Assembly (NCBI RefSeq): GCF_002158905.1 | Contig: NZ_CP021431.1 | Location: forward strand, 992,001-1,056,000 | From: Yoonia vestfoldensis | Lineage (GTDB): Bacteria > Pseudomonadota > Alphaproteobacteria > Rhodobacterales > Rhodobacteraceae | Direction of reading: 5' to 3' | DNA: 64,000 nt | Position numbers and translations under genes: made by a program | In this document: in pieces, positions 56,937 to 64,000 of the stretch | Layout: each line of letters opens with the position of its first letter | How positions within the stretch are numbered: the first letter of the stretch is position 1 | The notes under the pieces: generated by a model | Database searches by the model: none | Told to the model about the DNA's origin: nothing | The model's input: only the letters and a program-made list of their open reading frames with translations

Positions 56937-56952
56937 GTTAAGAACTGGTTAA
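56937..56952 (-). promoter_or_regulatory. Perfect CtrA-type binding site (TTAA-N7-TTAAC)
   Basis: On the minus strand TTAACCAGTTCTTAAC runs from 56952 to 56937, matching the CtrA consensus TTAA-N7-TTAA with the extra C. It ends 42 bases before the glycosyltransferase ATG at 56895, a fit position for activation. The surrounding DNA is GC-rich, so a chance match is less likely than in average DNA. Confidence 0.55.
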
Positions 56953-56959
56953 TGCGGCC

Positions 56960-58108
56960 TTAGCGCGCGGCGCGGGCATCCATCGCCTCTGCAAAGCGCT
57001 CGAACAGGTAATAGCTGTCCTGCGGGCCGGGGCTGGCCTCGGGGTGGTATTGCACGCTGAACACCGGACGGCCATCCAGGCGAATGCCGCAATTGGACCC
57101 GTCAAACAGCGACACATGGGTTTCAATCACGCCCGTGGGCAGGGTCTGGCTGTCCACGGTAAAGCCGTGGTTCATCGAGGTGATCTCGACCTTGCCTGTT
57201 TCGCGGTCCTTGACCGGATGGTTGGCGCCGTGATGGCCGTGGTTCATCTTGATGGTGCGCGCGCCCAAGGCCAGCGCCAGCATCTGATGGCCCAGGCAGA
57301 TGCCAAAGACCGGAATATCGGTCGCCAGCACGCCCTGGATCATCGGCACGGCATAGATACCTGTGGCGGCCGGATCGCCCGGCCCATTGGACAAGAAAAC
57401 GCCATCGGGGTTCAGCGCCAAGACATCTTCGGCACTGGCGCTGGCGGGCAGGACGGTGACGTCACAGCCAGCCGAGGCCAGACAGCGCAGGATATTGCGC
57501 TTGGCGCCGTAATCCACGGCGACGACCTTGTGGCGCGGCTGGGTCTGGGGCTGGTAGCCTTCGGGCCAGGCCCAACGCATCTCGTTCCAGTGATAGGATT
57601 GGGCGCAGGTCACGTCACGGGCCAGATCGCGGCCTTCCAGCCCGGCAAAGGCACGGGCCTTGGCCACCAGCTGTTCCAGATCAAAGATCCCGTCGGGATT
57701 ATGGGCCAAGGCGACATGCGGCGCGCCCTGCTGGCGGATCGCGCGGGTCAGGCGGCGGGTATCAACGCCGCCCATGCCGATCCTGTTGCGGCTGGCCAGC
57801 CAGCTTTTCAGCTCGCCACTGGCGCGCCAGTTCGACGCATCGGTCGGGTCCCATTTGACGACCATGCCGGCGGCAACCGGATCGGCGGTTTCATCGTCAT
57901 CGGTATTGACGCCGGTATTGCCGATATGGGGAAAGGTAAAGGTGATGATCTGCCCGGCATAGGACGGGTCGGTCATGATTTCCTGATAGCCGGTCATCGC
58001 GGTGTTGAAACACAGCTCGGCCACCGTCTCGCCGGTGGCCCCAAAGCCCATGCCGTAAAAGATCGTCCCATCCGCCAGTGCAAGGCAGGCCGTCGGTTTT
58101 TGCGTCAT
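56960..58108 (-). CDS. carA: CarA, carbamoyl-phosphate synthase small subunit
   Basis: A 382-residue glutaminase subunit. The N-terminal domain shows CLALADGTIFYGMGFGATGE and the dimer-contact FNTAMTGYQEIMTDPSYAGQ; the C-terminal class I amidotransferase domain has FGICLGHQMLALALGA with Cys271 and VQYHPEASPGPQDS with His/Glu of the triad. It supplies ammonia to CarB for arginine and pyrimidine synthesis; carB is not in the window. ATG 58108 is preceded by GGAG; the frame extends to 58129. It is divergent from yqeY. Confidence 0.97.
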   Translation of the reverse strand: MTQKPTACLALADGTIFYGMGFGATGETVAELCFNTAMTGYQEIMTDPSYAGQIITFTFPHIGNTGVNTDDDETADPVAAGMVVKWDPTDASNWRASGELKSWLASRNRIGMGGVDTRRLTRAIRQQGAPHVALAHNPDGIFDLEQLVAKARAFAGLEGRDLARDVTCAQSYHWNEMRWAWPEGYQPQTQPRHKVVAVDYGAKRNILRCLASAGCDVTVLPASASAEDVLALNPDGVFLSNGPGDPAATGIYAVPMIQGVLATDIPVFGICLGHQMLALALGARTIKMNHGHHGANHPVKDRETGKVEITSMNHGFTVDSQTLPTGVIETHVSLFDGSNCGIRLDGRPVFSVQYHPEASPGPQDSYYLFERFAEAMDARAAR

Positions 58109-58215
58109 GAGCCGATCTCCATTGATCAAATTGGTGCGGGTTTACGGGCGCGCAGCCACAGGGTCAAGGCCGGAGTGCCGCCTTGCAAACAAGGGATACC
58201 GTAGCGTCAGTCTGC

Positions 58216-58244
58216 TTGTCAGTGCCGGGGCAAAGGGGTAAGCT
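58216..58244 (+). promoter_or_regulatory. Candidate promoter for yqeY
   Basis: TTGTCA (58216-58221, five of six matches) and TAAGCT (58239-58244) with an ideal 17-base spacer, 36 bases upstream of ATG 58280. The leader then shows AGGA before the start. Confidence 0.5.
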
Positions 58245-58279
58245 GCATATTCTTTGTCGGCAAAAGAACAGGAATTTTC

Positions 58280-58741
58280 ATGCAGCTGCGCGACCGGATC
58301 ACAACCGCATTGACCGATGCGATGAGAGCGAAAGAAGCCGACAGGCTGTCCACGCTGCGCCTGATCAACGCGGCGATCAAGGATCGCGACATCGCCATGC
58401 GCGGCACCGCCGACGAAGCGGCCGGATTATCCGATGCCGATGTGCTGGCAATCATGGGGCGGATGGTCAAACAACGCCAGGAAAGCGCGCGCGCCTATGA
58501 AGAAGGCGGCAGGCTGGAGCTCGCCGAAAAGGAACTGGCCGAGATCAAGGTGATCGAGGAATTCCTGCCGCGCCAGCTGACCGAATCCGAATCCGAATCC
58601 GCCGTCGATGCGGCCATCGCCGCCGTCGGTGCCAGCAGCATCCGCGACATGGGCAAGGTGATGGCGGAACTGAAAACCAAATACACCGGCCAGATGGATT
58701 TCGCCAAGGCTGGCCCGCTGGTCAAATCGCGGCTGGGATAG
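58280..58741 (+). CDS. GatB/YqeY domain protein
   Basis: A 153-residue YqeY-family protein: LRDRITTALTDAMRAKEADR, LSTLRLINAAIKDRDIAMRG, MVKQRQESARAYEEGGR, KVIEEFLPRQL and the C-terminal GKVMAELKTKYTGQMD. The domain resembles the tRNA-binding tail of GatB (encoded at 25465-26976) but occurs alone; its role is unproven. The stretch TESESES is encoded by three in-frame CCGAAT units. It follows carA divergently, a common arrangement in alphaproteobacteria. Confidence 0.93.
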   Translation: MQLRDRITTALTDAMRAKEADRLSTLRLINAAIKDRDIAMRGTADEAAGLSDADVLAIMGRMVKQRQESARAYEEGGRLELAEKELAEIKVIEEFLPRQLTESESESAVDAAIAAVGASSIRDMGKVMAELKTKYTGQMDFAKAGPLVKSRLG

Positions 58742-58748
58742 GCGCTTT

Positions 58749-58784
58749 CATCATCTTCCGAGCCCAAATATCCCCGCCGGAGGC
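58749..58784 (-). repeat. Dispersed 3'-end repeat, copy A
   Basis: 36 bases identical to 34767-34802. It lies 20 bases past the stop of the DUF2244 gene on the minus strand and seven bases after the yqeY stop on the plus strand. Confidence 0.8.
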
Positions 58785-58804
58785 ATCAAGGTTTCTGCTT
58801 CCTG

Positions 58805-59305
58805 TCAGGATGCTTGATCGCCGCGCAAGGCCCGTTTCAGATCACCATAAAGTGCCAGCCTTTCGGACACATCCAGAAAGGCGCCGATCTCGACCTCGCG
58901 GTCGCCGCCGCGCAGGGTGATGTAATTTTCAACCGGCCCGCCCTTGGGATGCAGATGCACGCTGACCCAATAGCGGTTGGCCTGCCATTCCTGCCGGTCG
59001 CCCTTGGGGTTATAGCGCGTCAGATGCGCAGTCGTGTCATCCACGACCAATTCCTCCAGCACCTCGCCGCGCTTGTAGCTGATATTGATCGCGGTCCACA
59101 GGCCCCAGAACATCAGCGCAAAGAACGGCAATAAGGCCCAGACGATCACCGTGCCCAAAAGCGAGATCAGCGGCAGCGCCACCAGCGCCGCCGTCGCCCC
59201 CATGAACAGCACGAAATCCTTGCGCAACAGCGACCGGTAGGGCCAAAGGCTCAGCTGCCAGCCGGTCTGCATCTCGGGGTGGTCCGGGGTCCATTGATAC
59301 GGCAT
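58805..59305 (-). CDS. DUF2244 membrane protein
   Basis: A 166-residue protein of the DUF2244 family with two close membrane helices (about residues 29-70, FVLFMGATAALVALPLISLL and TVIVWALLPFFALMFWGLW) followed by a soluble C-terminal domain (EVLEELVVDDTTAHLTRY, SVHLHPKGGPVENYITLRGG, EIGAFLDVSERLALYGDLK). The family is found in alphaproteobacteria; its role is unknown. ATG 59305 is preceded by AAGGAG. Co-oriented with the GT25 and ctaD genes. Confidence 0.9.
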   Translation of the reverse strand: MPYQWTPDHPEMQTGWQLSLWPYRSLLRKDFVLFMGATAALVALPLISLLGTVIVWALLPFFALMFWGLWTAINISYKRGEVLEELVVDDTTAHLTRYNPKGDRQEWQANRYWVSVHLHPKGGPVENYITLRGGDREVEIGAFLDVSERLALYGDLKRALRGDQAS

Positions 59306-59341
59306 GTCGTCTCCTTGCTGCGAGAAGTGTCGCGCAAGTGT

Positions 59342-60208
59342 TTACTTAGAACCATGCGTGAAACTGTCACCTGCCAAATGCGCAAAGCTGACCTGGGACA
59401 TCCGACGTCTTTGCGATTTCGGTCCAATCCTGAAAAATAGCTCGGTTACTTGCCGTCTGATGCGCAAAATCTCGCGCTTGATCTTTGACCAGCCCGCGTA
59501 TTTTTCCGGCGCGGACAGGCGCATTTCGCTCCGGCCATCCTCGATCATGGATAGCTCGGCCTCATCCGGCATGAAAGCGATGTCCGGCGCATTCTTCTGC
59601 TGGATACAAATGGCGGGACATAGCTGATAGATGTTCAATCTTGAAAGAACGACATAGGCCGGATCAAACATGGCTTGATCGACAGGGATCGAGAAACTCT
59701 GTGTCCGCGCCAGCAATCTGGCCGCGACATCGCGCCGGATCAGGTAGCCGCCTGTGCCATAGCTCATCGAATGAACTTTCGCCAGTGATCGTCCCCTCTG
59801 CGGGATGCTTTGCCCTTGCCCCAAGGCAAGGCGCTGCAGCGGAAGGGTTTCCAGTTTGACCAGATGCGCCTTGCGCGGGATCCATGTGGTTGATGCAAGA
59901 AACGCGGCGGAATCCTCGGCAAGAAGCATGTCATCCTCGAACACGCAGCCCCAGTCGAACGGGCTGGCCGCAATCTCTGCCCAGGCTTTCCTATGGCTCA
60001 GAAAACAGCCGATCTCGGCCTTTGCAAGATGTTGGAGGCCTGGCCGGGGGTGTGCCACGGCCTTGCTTTCCGCATCCGACAGCAAGGCACCGTCGATGGC
60101 GCTGATGCGTCTTGCCTCGATTCCGCGCGCGGCAAACATATCTTGCATAAAAGCGTTTCGGACAGTCGCCCTGTCCAGATTGATATAGACAATAAACACG
60201 TCGGGCAC
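59342..60208 (-). CDS. Glycosyltransferase family 25 protein (LPS-type)
   Basis: A 288-residue GT25 enzyme, a family that adds galactose or similar sugars to lipooligosaccharide. It begins MPDVFIVYINLDRATVRN and shows AEIGCFLSHRKAWAEIA and the metal motif CVFEDDMLL, then GTGGYLIRRDVAARLL, IPVDQAMFD and a basic C-terminal helix. The start is GTG 60208. Its DNA is poorer in G+C (29 of 60 bases in 59401-59460) than its neighbours, and it separates ctaD from DUF2244, which suggests a later insertion. Confidence 0.88.
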   Translation of the reverse strand: MPDVFIVYINLDRATVRNAFMQDMFAARGIEARRISAIDGALLSDAESKAVAHPRPGLQHLAKAEIGCFLSHRKAWAEIAASPFDWGCVFEDDMLLAEDSAAFLASTTWIPRKAHLVKLETLPLQRLALGQGQSIPQRGRSLAKVHSMSYGTGGYLIRRDVAARLLARTQSFSIPVDQAMFDPAYVVLSRLNIYQLCPAICIQQKNAPDIAFMPDEAELSMIEDGRSEMRLSAPEKYAGWSKIKREILRIRRQVTELFFRIGPKSQRRRMSQVSFAHLAGDSFTHGSK

Positions 60209-60232
60209 TCTTTAACCTTATACACCAAACGC

Positions 60233-60260
60233 AAAAAAGCCCCCGCATGGCGGGGGCTTT
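60233..60260 (-). terminator. Rho-independent terminator for ctaD
   Basis: AAAGCCCCCGC (60236-60246), ATG loop, GCGGGGGCTTT (60250-60260): an 11-base perfect stem. On the minus strand it is followed by T6 (60238-60233). It is 15 bases past the ctaD stop. Confidence 0.92.
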
Positions 60261-60275
60261 CGATCTGTTGCGCCG

Positions 60276-61934
60276 CTAGTGGGCGTGTTGCTTGTCCCAA
60301 TCTTCGCGCTTGGGCAGCTGCTCGAATGTATGCTCTGGCGGTGGGCAGGGCAGGGTCCATTCCAGCGTATCGGCATATTCGTTCCATGGGTTGTTTTCCG
60401 TCACGCGGCGACCGCGCAGCAGGGTCCATGCGATCACACCGATGAAGAACACGAATGACGCAAAGGACAAGAACGCACCCCAGGACGAGACCAGGTTCCA
60501 CAGCGCAAAGGCGTCAGGATAGTCGATATACCGACGTGGCATGCCCTGACGGCCAAGGAAGTGCTGCGGGAAGAAGGTCAGGTTCGCACCGATGAACATG
60601 GTCCAGAAATGCAGCTTGCCGGCCCATTCGGGATACATCCGGCCCGACATCTTGGGCAGGTAGAAATAGATCCCCGCAAAGATGGCAAAGACCGCGCCAA
60701 GGCTCATGACATAGTGGAAATGCGCCACGACATAATAGGTGTCATGATAGACGCGGTCCACGGCGGCCTGGCTCAGCACGATACCGGTCACGCCACCGAC
60801 GGTGAACAGGAACAGGAAACCGAACGCCCAGAGCATCGGTGTCTTGAACTCGATCGACCCGCCCCACATCGTCGCGATCCAAGAGAAGATCTTGACGCCG
60901 GTCGGCACCGCGATGACCATCGTGGCCAGCATGAAATAGCTTTGCTGGGTCAGCGACATGCCCACGGTATACATGTGGTGCGCCCAGACGACAAAGCCCA
61001 GCACCGCGATTGCGACCATCGCATAGACCATCGGCAGATAGCCAAAGATCGGCTTGCGGCTGAAGGTGGCGATGACATGGCTGATGATGCCGAAACCGGG
61101 GATGATGATGATATAGACTTCGGGGTGACCAAAGAACCACAGGATATGCTGATACAGCACCGGATCGCCACCGCCTTGCGGCTGGAAGAAGGTCGTTCCG
61201 AAATTGCGGTCGGTCAGCAGCATGGTGATCGCACCCGCCAGCACCGGCAGCGCCAGCAAGATCATCCAGGCCGTTACAAAGATCGACCAGGCGAACAGCG
61301 GCACTTTGTGCAGCGTCATGCCCGGTGCGCGCATGTTCAGGAAAGTGGTGATGATATTGATCGCGCCCAGGATCGACGAGGCCCCCGACAGGTGAACCGC
61401 GAAAATCGCAAGATCCATCGACATGCCCGATTCATTGGTAGAGAGCGGCGGATACATGACCCAGCCCACACCCGAACCCAGCTGGCCATTGCCACCCGGC
61501 GCCAGCATCGAGGCCACACCCATCGCACCACCGGCCACGAACATCCAGAAAGACAGGTTGTTCAACCGCGGGAATGCCATATCCGGCGCACCGATCTGCA
61601 ACGGCATGAAATAATTGCCGAAGCCGCCGAACAGGGCTGGAATCACCACGAAGAACATCATCAAGACGCCGTGATAGGTGATCAGCACGTTCCACAGATG
61701 GCCGTTGGGGGTGCAGGGATCGGTCATGAACCCTTCCATGCACATATATTGCACGCCCGGATGCATCAGCTCGAGGCGCATATAGACGGTGAAGGCCACC
61801 GAAATGAACCCCAGAACCCCTGCTGTGAACAGGTAAAGAATCCCGATGTCCTTGTGGTTGGTGGACATGAACCACCGGGTAAAGAAATTCCGGTTGTCCT
61901 GATGTGCGTCGCCGTGGATGGCTGCGTCCGCCAT
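60276..61934 (-). CDS. ctaD: CtaD, cytochrome c oxidase subunit I (aa3 type)
   Basis: A 552-residue haem-copper oxidase subunit with twelve membrane helices. Ligands and channel residues are visible: [20 protein letters not shown] (low-spin haem His), [20 protein letters not shown] with the CuB His/Tyr pair, [14 protein letters not shown]-type region, and [18 protein letters not shown] carrying the two haem His. It reduces oxygen and pumps protons in the inner membrane. Other subunit genes are not nearby. GGAG precedes ATG 61934. Its leader carries an inverted repeat and a candidate promoter. Confidence 0.97.
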   Translation of the reverse strand: MADAAIHGDAHQDNRNFFTRWFMSTNHKDIGILYLFTAGVLGFISVAFTVYMRLELMHPGVQYMCMEGFMTDPCTPNGHLWNVLITYHGVLMMFFVVIPALFGGFGNYFMPLQIGAPDMAFPRLNNLSFWMFVAGGAMGVASMLAPGGNGQLGSGVGWVMYPPLSTNESGMSMDLAIFAVHLSGASSILGAINIITTFLNMRAPGMTLHKVPLFAWSIFVTAWMILLALPVLAGAITMLLTDRNFGTTFFQPQGGGDPVLYQHILWFFGHPEVYIIIIPGFGIISHVIATFSRKPIFGYLPMVYAMVAIAVLGFVVWAHHMYTVGMSLTQQSYFMLATMVIAVPTGVKIFSWIATMWGGSIEFKTPMLWAFGFLFLFTVGGVTGIVLSQAAVDRVYHDTYYVVAHFHYVMSLGAVFAIFAGIYFYLPKMSGRMYPEWAGKLHFWTMFIGANLTFFPQHFLGRQGMPRRYIDYPDAFALWNLVSSWGAFLSFASFVFFIGVIAWTLLRGRRVTENNPWNEYADTLEWTLPCPPPEHTFEQLPKREDWDKQHAH

Positions 61935-61973
61935 GTGGCTCTCCTCGTATTGGCTACAGATCGACGCCGCCGA

Positions 61974-61996
61974 TTCAACGAAGGGCGGTCGTTGAA
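61974..61996. promoter_or_regulatory. Inverted repeat in the ctaD leader
   Basis: TTCAACGA (61974-61981) and TCGTTGAA (61989-61996) form perfect eight-base arms with a seven-base spacer, 40-62 bases upstream of ctaD and just downstream of the candidate -10. It may be an operator or an mRNA hairpin. Confidence 0.4.
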
Positions 61997-62000
61997 AATC

Positions 62001-62029
62001 GTTCTAGTCGCTTGCACGGTCATGGGCAA
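62001..62029 (-). promoter_or_regulatory. Candidate promoter for ctaD
   Basis: On the minus strand TTGCCC (62029-62024) and TAGAAC (62006-62001) with a 17-base spacer, each four of six matches. Predicted start near 61994, within the inverted repeat. Confidence 0.35.
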
Positions 62030-62180
62030 CTGCGGATGCAGCGCGGATGCTGGGTTAAATTGGCGCAGGCTGGCGCGGGCAGGGGCTGATCCGCCCTGAT
62101 CCTGGGCGCAGGCGGTTGACGGCCGCAGGATATGCGCGCCATGGTTGTGGCGTTGATCTTTGGTAAAGGCGCAGGGCGAC

Positions 62181-63935
62181 ATGCCAATCTACCTCGAAGG
62201 GATCGCGGTCCAGTTTTACCGCGGCATCGGCCCCGAGACGCAATATATCGCGCCTTTCACCGCGATGAATTTCTTCGTCGGCGCGAATAACGCGGGCAAA
62301 TCGGTCATTCTGAATGTGATCAAGGAACGGTTGGGCGCAGATCAAGTGCGCGCCGATACCCTGGCACTCGACAGTCACAGAGGTCTTGAAGCAGGGAGTC
62401 CCAGGGTGTTGCTGGGCCTGCAATATCCAAATGTAAAATCCCATGTCGAAACTGTGCTGACGGACCTGTTACGCCCGCGCGGAGAGCCCTCTATGCCGTC
62501 CTTCGATGAAGAGAAAACACGACACCTCGCCCATGGGGTCGTGCAGGAATTAGCAGATATCGCGGGCTTTTGGTTTCAGGTCGGGCAGAAAAGCGCGACA
62601 TTACAGTTGGACGATCAACAGCGAAAGACACTCTCGGGCTGTCTGGAGCCGCGATCCTGGCAATACCTCACAAACAATCTGGGCATGCTGCAATATCACC
62701 ATTGGCAAGAATGCCCGTCAGCATGCCTGTCAATTCTACTTGGCAAGATCTGGTTCAAGTTTCCCGAACGTCTGATCATCCCCGCAAAACGACAGCTTGC
62801 CGCCGGCGATGACGCATTCGACGACCTTTCTGGCAAAGGGCTGATCCGCCATCTTGCCGAGCTTCAGAACCCCGATCACCATGAACGCGAGAAAAAGCAG
62901 GTCTTTGACCAGATCAACATTTTCCTGCGCGAGGTCACCGGCAAACCCGATGCGCAACTCGAGGTGCCCAACCACCGCGACCATCTGCTGGTGCATATGG
63001 ACAACAAGGTCCTGCCGCTGTCATCGCTGGGCACCGGCATTCACGAGGTCATCCTGATCGCGGCCTTTTGCACGATCCACCAGCACAGGATCATGTGTAT
63101 CGAGGAACCCGAAATCCATCTGCATCCGCTGTTGCAGCGCAAGCTGATCCGCTATTTGCAGGACAAGACAAAGAACCAATATTTCATCGCCACCCATTCG
63201 GCGGCCTTTATCGACACGCCGGGGGCATCGGTCTTTCATATCCGCAATGACGGGGTCCAGACCTCTGTGACGCCTGCCATCATCAAAGACGATAGGCGCG
63301 CGATTTGCGATGAATTGGGCTATCGCGCCTCGGATATCCTGCAAGCGAATGCTGTGATCTGGGTCGAAGGGCCGTCAGACCGGATCTATATCCGGCGCTG
63401 GGTGCAAGAGATTGACGCCAGCCTGCAAGAGGGCGTCCATTATACGATCATGTTCTATGGTGGCGGGCTGATCAAGCATCTGAGCGTGGATGATGATGCG
63501 CTGGAGGATTTCATCAAGCTGCGCGATCTGAACCGCAATAGTGTTGTCGTGATCGACAGCGACAAAGACAAGCCGCGCGCCAAGTTGAAACCGGCCGTGG
63601 CCCGGATCAAGGCAGAGATGTCCCAGGATGGTGGTCTTGTCTGGATTACCCAGGGCCGCGAGATCGAGAATTACGTGCCGCATGACCAGCTGCAGGCGGC
63701 GTTGAAACAGATCCATACAAAAGTCTACGGCGAGGCTGAAGCAGGGGGGCAGTTCGATCATGCCTTCTATTTCAGGCGAAAGGCGTCAAAAGACGCGGTC
63801 TATAAGGAGGGTGACAAGGTCGGTGCCGCCAAGATCGTTTGCGCAGCGCAGGTGGATCTGGATGTGCTGGATCTGCGCCAGCGGGTGAAGGAGCTGGCCA
63901 AGATGATCCGCCGCGCAAATGGGCTGAGCGCGTAA
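62181..63935 (+). CDS. OLD-family ATP-dependent endonuclease (AAA ATPase + TOPRIM)
   Basis: A 584-residue protein with an ABC-type ATPase N-terminal half and a C-terminal TOPRIM nuclease. Walker A is GANNAGKS (34-41); the signature-like SSLGTG is at 281-286, Walker B IMCIEEPE at 304-311, and the switch His is His339 (ATHSAAF). TOPRIM residues are Glu396 (WVEGPSD) and Asp459/Asp461 (VVVIDSDKD), followed by GREIENYVP typical of OLD proteins. OLD nucleases act in phage defence, alone or with a UvrD-like helicase (Gabija); no helicase gene is visible, so this looks like the single-gene class. The 5' half is lower in GC. Start ATG 62181. Confidence 0.88.
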   Translation: MPIYLEGIAVQFYRGIGPETQYIAPFTAMNFFVGANNAGKSVILNVIKERLGADQVRADTLALDSHRGLEAGSPRVLLGLQYPNVKSHVETVLTDLLRPRGEPSMPSFDEEKTRHLAHGVVQELADIAGFWFQVGQKSATLQLDDQQRKTLSGCLEPRSWQYLTNNLGMLQYHHWQECPSACLSILLGKIWFKFPERLIIPAKRQLAAGDDAFDDLSGKGLIRHLAELQNPDHHEREKKQVFDQINIFLREVTGKPDAQLEVPNHRDHLLVHMDNKVLPLSSLGTGIHEVILIAAFCTIHQHRIMCIEEPEIHLHPLLQRKLIRYLQDKTKNQYFIATHSAAFIDTPGASVFHIRNDGVQTSVTPAIIKDDRRAICDELGYRASDILQANAVIWVEGPSDRIYIRRWVQEIDASLQEGVHYTIMFYGGGLIKHLSVDDDALEDFIKLRDLNRNSVVVIDSDKDKPRAKLKPAVARIKAEMSQDGGLVWITQGREIENYVPHDQLQAALKQIHTKVYGEAEAGGQFDHAFYFRRKASKDAVYKEGDKVGAAKIVCAAQVDLDVLDLRQRVKELAKMIRRANGLSA

Positions 63936-63957
63936 GGTGGATTTCAATCCACCCTAC
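63932..63957. terminator. Palindrome carrying both convergent stop codons
   Basis: GGTGGATT (63936-63943), TC, AATCCACC (63946-63953), with outer GTA (63932-63934) and TAC (63955-63957). The TAA stop of the OLD gene is 63933-63935; the TAG of the minus-strand frame is 63956-63954. Same architecture as 1117-1140. Confidence 0.6.
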
Positions 63958-64000
63958 ATCACATCGTGAAAGCTTTGCCGCAGCGCGACATCCAGATCGG
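63954..64000 (-). CDS. C-terminal end of a convergent gene (mostly outside window)
   Basis: Read on the minus strand the last 47 bases give DLDVALRQSFHDVM followed by TAG at 63956-63954. Codon choice (CTG, GTC, GCG, CGG, CAC) fits this genome, and the stop lies in the palindrome just as at 1117-1140. Too short to identify. Confidence 0.45.
   Translation of the reverse strand, partial: DLDVALRQSFHDVM

Noticed and set aside
58581..58600. Three tandem CCGAAT units in yqeY as a possible phase-variation tract
   Set aside because: The unit is six bases, so slippage would not shift the frame, and the encoded Glu/Ser turn is a tolerant loop; three units are too few.
60561..62099. Plus-strand open frame of 512 codons opposite ctaD
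   Set aside because: Antisense to a highly conserved oxidase gene; the translation is low-complexity (His, Arg, Asp, Gln) with no recognisable fold.
62181..64000. A larger defence island around the OLD-family gene (for example a Gabija pair)
   Set aside because: The upstream neighbour is ctaD and the downstream frame is convergent; no helicase, methylase, toxin or integrase gene is visible.

Overview
The window is a gene-dense, GC-rich stretch of chromosome from an alphaproteobacterium, most likely of the Rhodobacterales (Roseobacter/Paracoccaceae group). The evidence is a dcw cluster running ftsW-murG-murC-murB-ddl-ftsQ-ftsA-ftsZ followed by lpxC-bamD-recN; cobS and cobT beside a J-domain protein and BolA; glyQ and glyS separated by a small anchored protein; a folB-folP-glmM operon; an aa3-type cytochrome oxidase subunit I; and malate synthase G next to a GlcG-like protein. 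No species can be named from the sequence alone. I see no rRNA, tRNA, CRISPR array, prophage, transposase or replication origin, and no gene-free stretch longer than about 250 bases.

Layout. 1-2316: end of a chemotaxis transducer converging on a BaiN/HI0933-type flavoprotein. 2446-16260: cell-wall synthesis, division, lipid A, outer-membrane assembly and DNA repair genes, mostly overlapping by 1-13 bases. 16382-20201: ClC-family transporter, DUF427 protein, aminopeptidase P. 20266-25402: cobT, an FMN reductase gene, cobS, J-domain protein, BolA and DUF4177 protein. 25465-31888: gatB, an acyltransferase, a 47-residue DUF2256 protein, glcB, a GlcG-like protein and a class I glutamine amidotransferase. 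32002-35984 (minus): a two-subunit molybdenum hydroxylase (IorAB type) and a short photolyase-like protein. 36066-43874: trkH, glyQ, DUF6446, glyS and a PPDK-like protein. 44058-48089: cell-wall hydrolase, folB, folP, glmM. 48109-52413: EamA exporter, ilvC, two overlapping Lrp/AsnC regulators and a class V aminotransferase. 52410-58741: UbiH-type hydroxylase, HAD phosphatase, GntR regulator, XagB-like glycosyltransferase, carA, yqeY. 58805-61934 (minus): DUF2244 protein, GT25 glycosyltransferase, ctaD. 62181-63935: an OLD-family ATPase/TOPRIM nuclease, then the last codons of a convergent gene.

How it works together. Most of the window is housekeeping. Peptidoglycan precursors (murG, murC, murB, ddl, glmM) feed the divisome (ftsW, ftsQ, ftsA, ftsZ), envelope genes (lpxC, bamD, glycosyltransferases) sit nearby, and translation genes (gatB, glyQ, glyS, yqeY) and central metabolism (glcB, ilvC, carA, folB, folP) fill the rest.

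What stands out. (1) Three kinds of short non-coding repeat sit at gene 3' ends: a 24-26 base palindrome that twice supplies the stop codons of both convergent genes, a dispersed 33-36 base element with three full copies and two related ones, and A/T-rich palindromes. (2) Three convergent gene pairs end exactly on CTAG or TGATCA. (3) A solitary OLD-family nuclease gene with a lower-GC 5' half lies in otherwise core surroundings. (4) Some proteins are atypical: a PPDK-like protein that has lost its ATP-grasp catalytic residues, a dihydroneopterin aldolase with an extra C-terminal domain, a photolyase-like protein lacking the antenna domain, and a glyS gene carrying a low-GC segment with foreign codon use. 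(5) A perfect CtrA-type site lies upstream of the XagB-like glycosyltransferase. No single locus looks like a complete new system; the repeat families and the lone OLD gene are the best leads.
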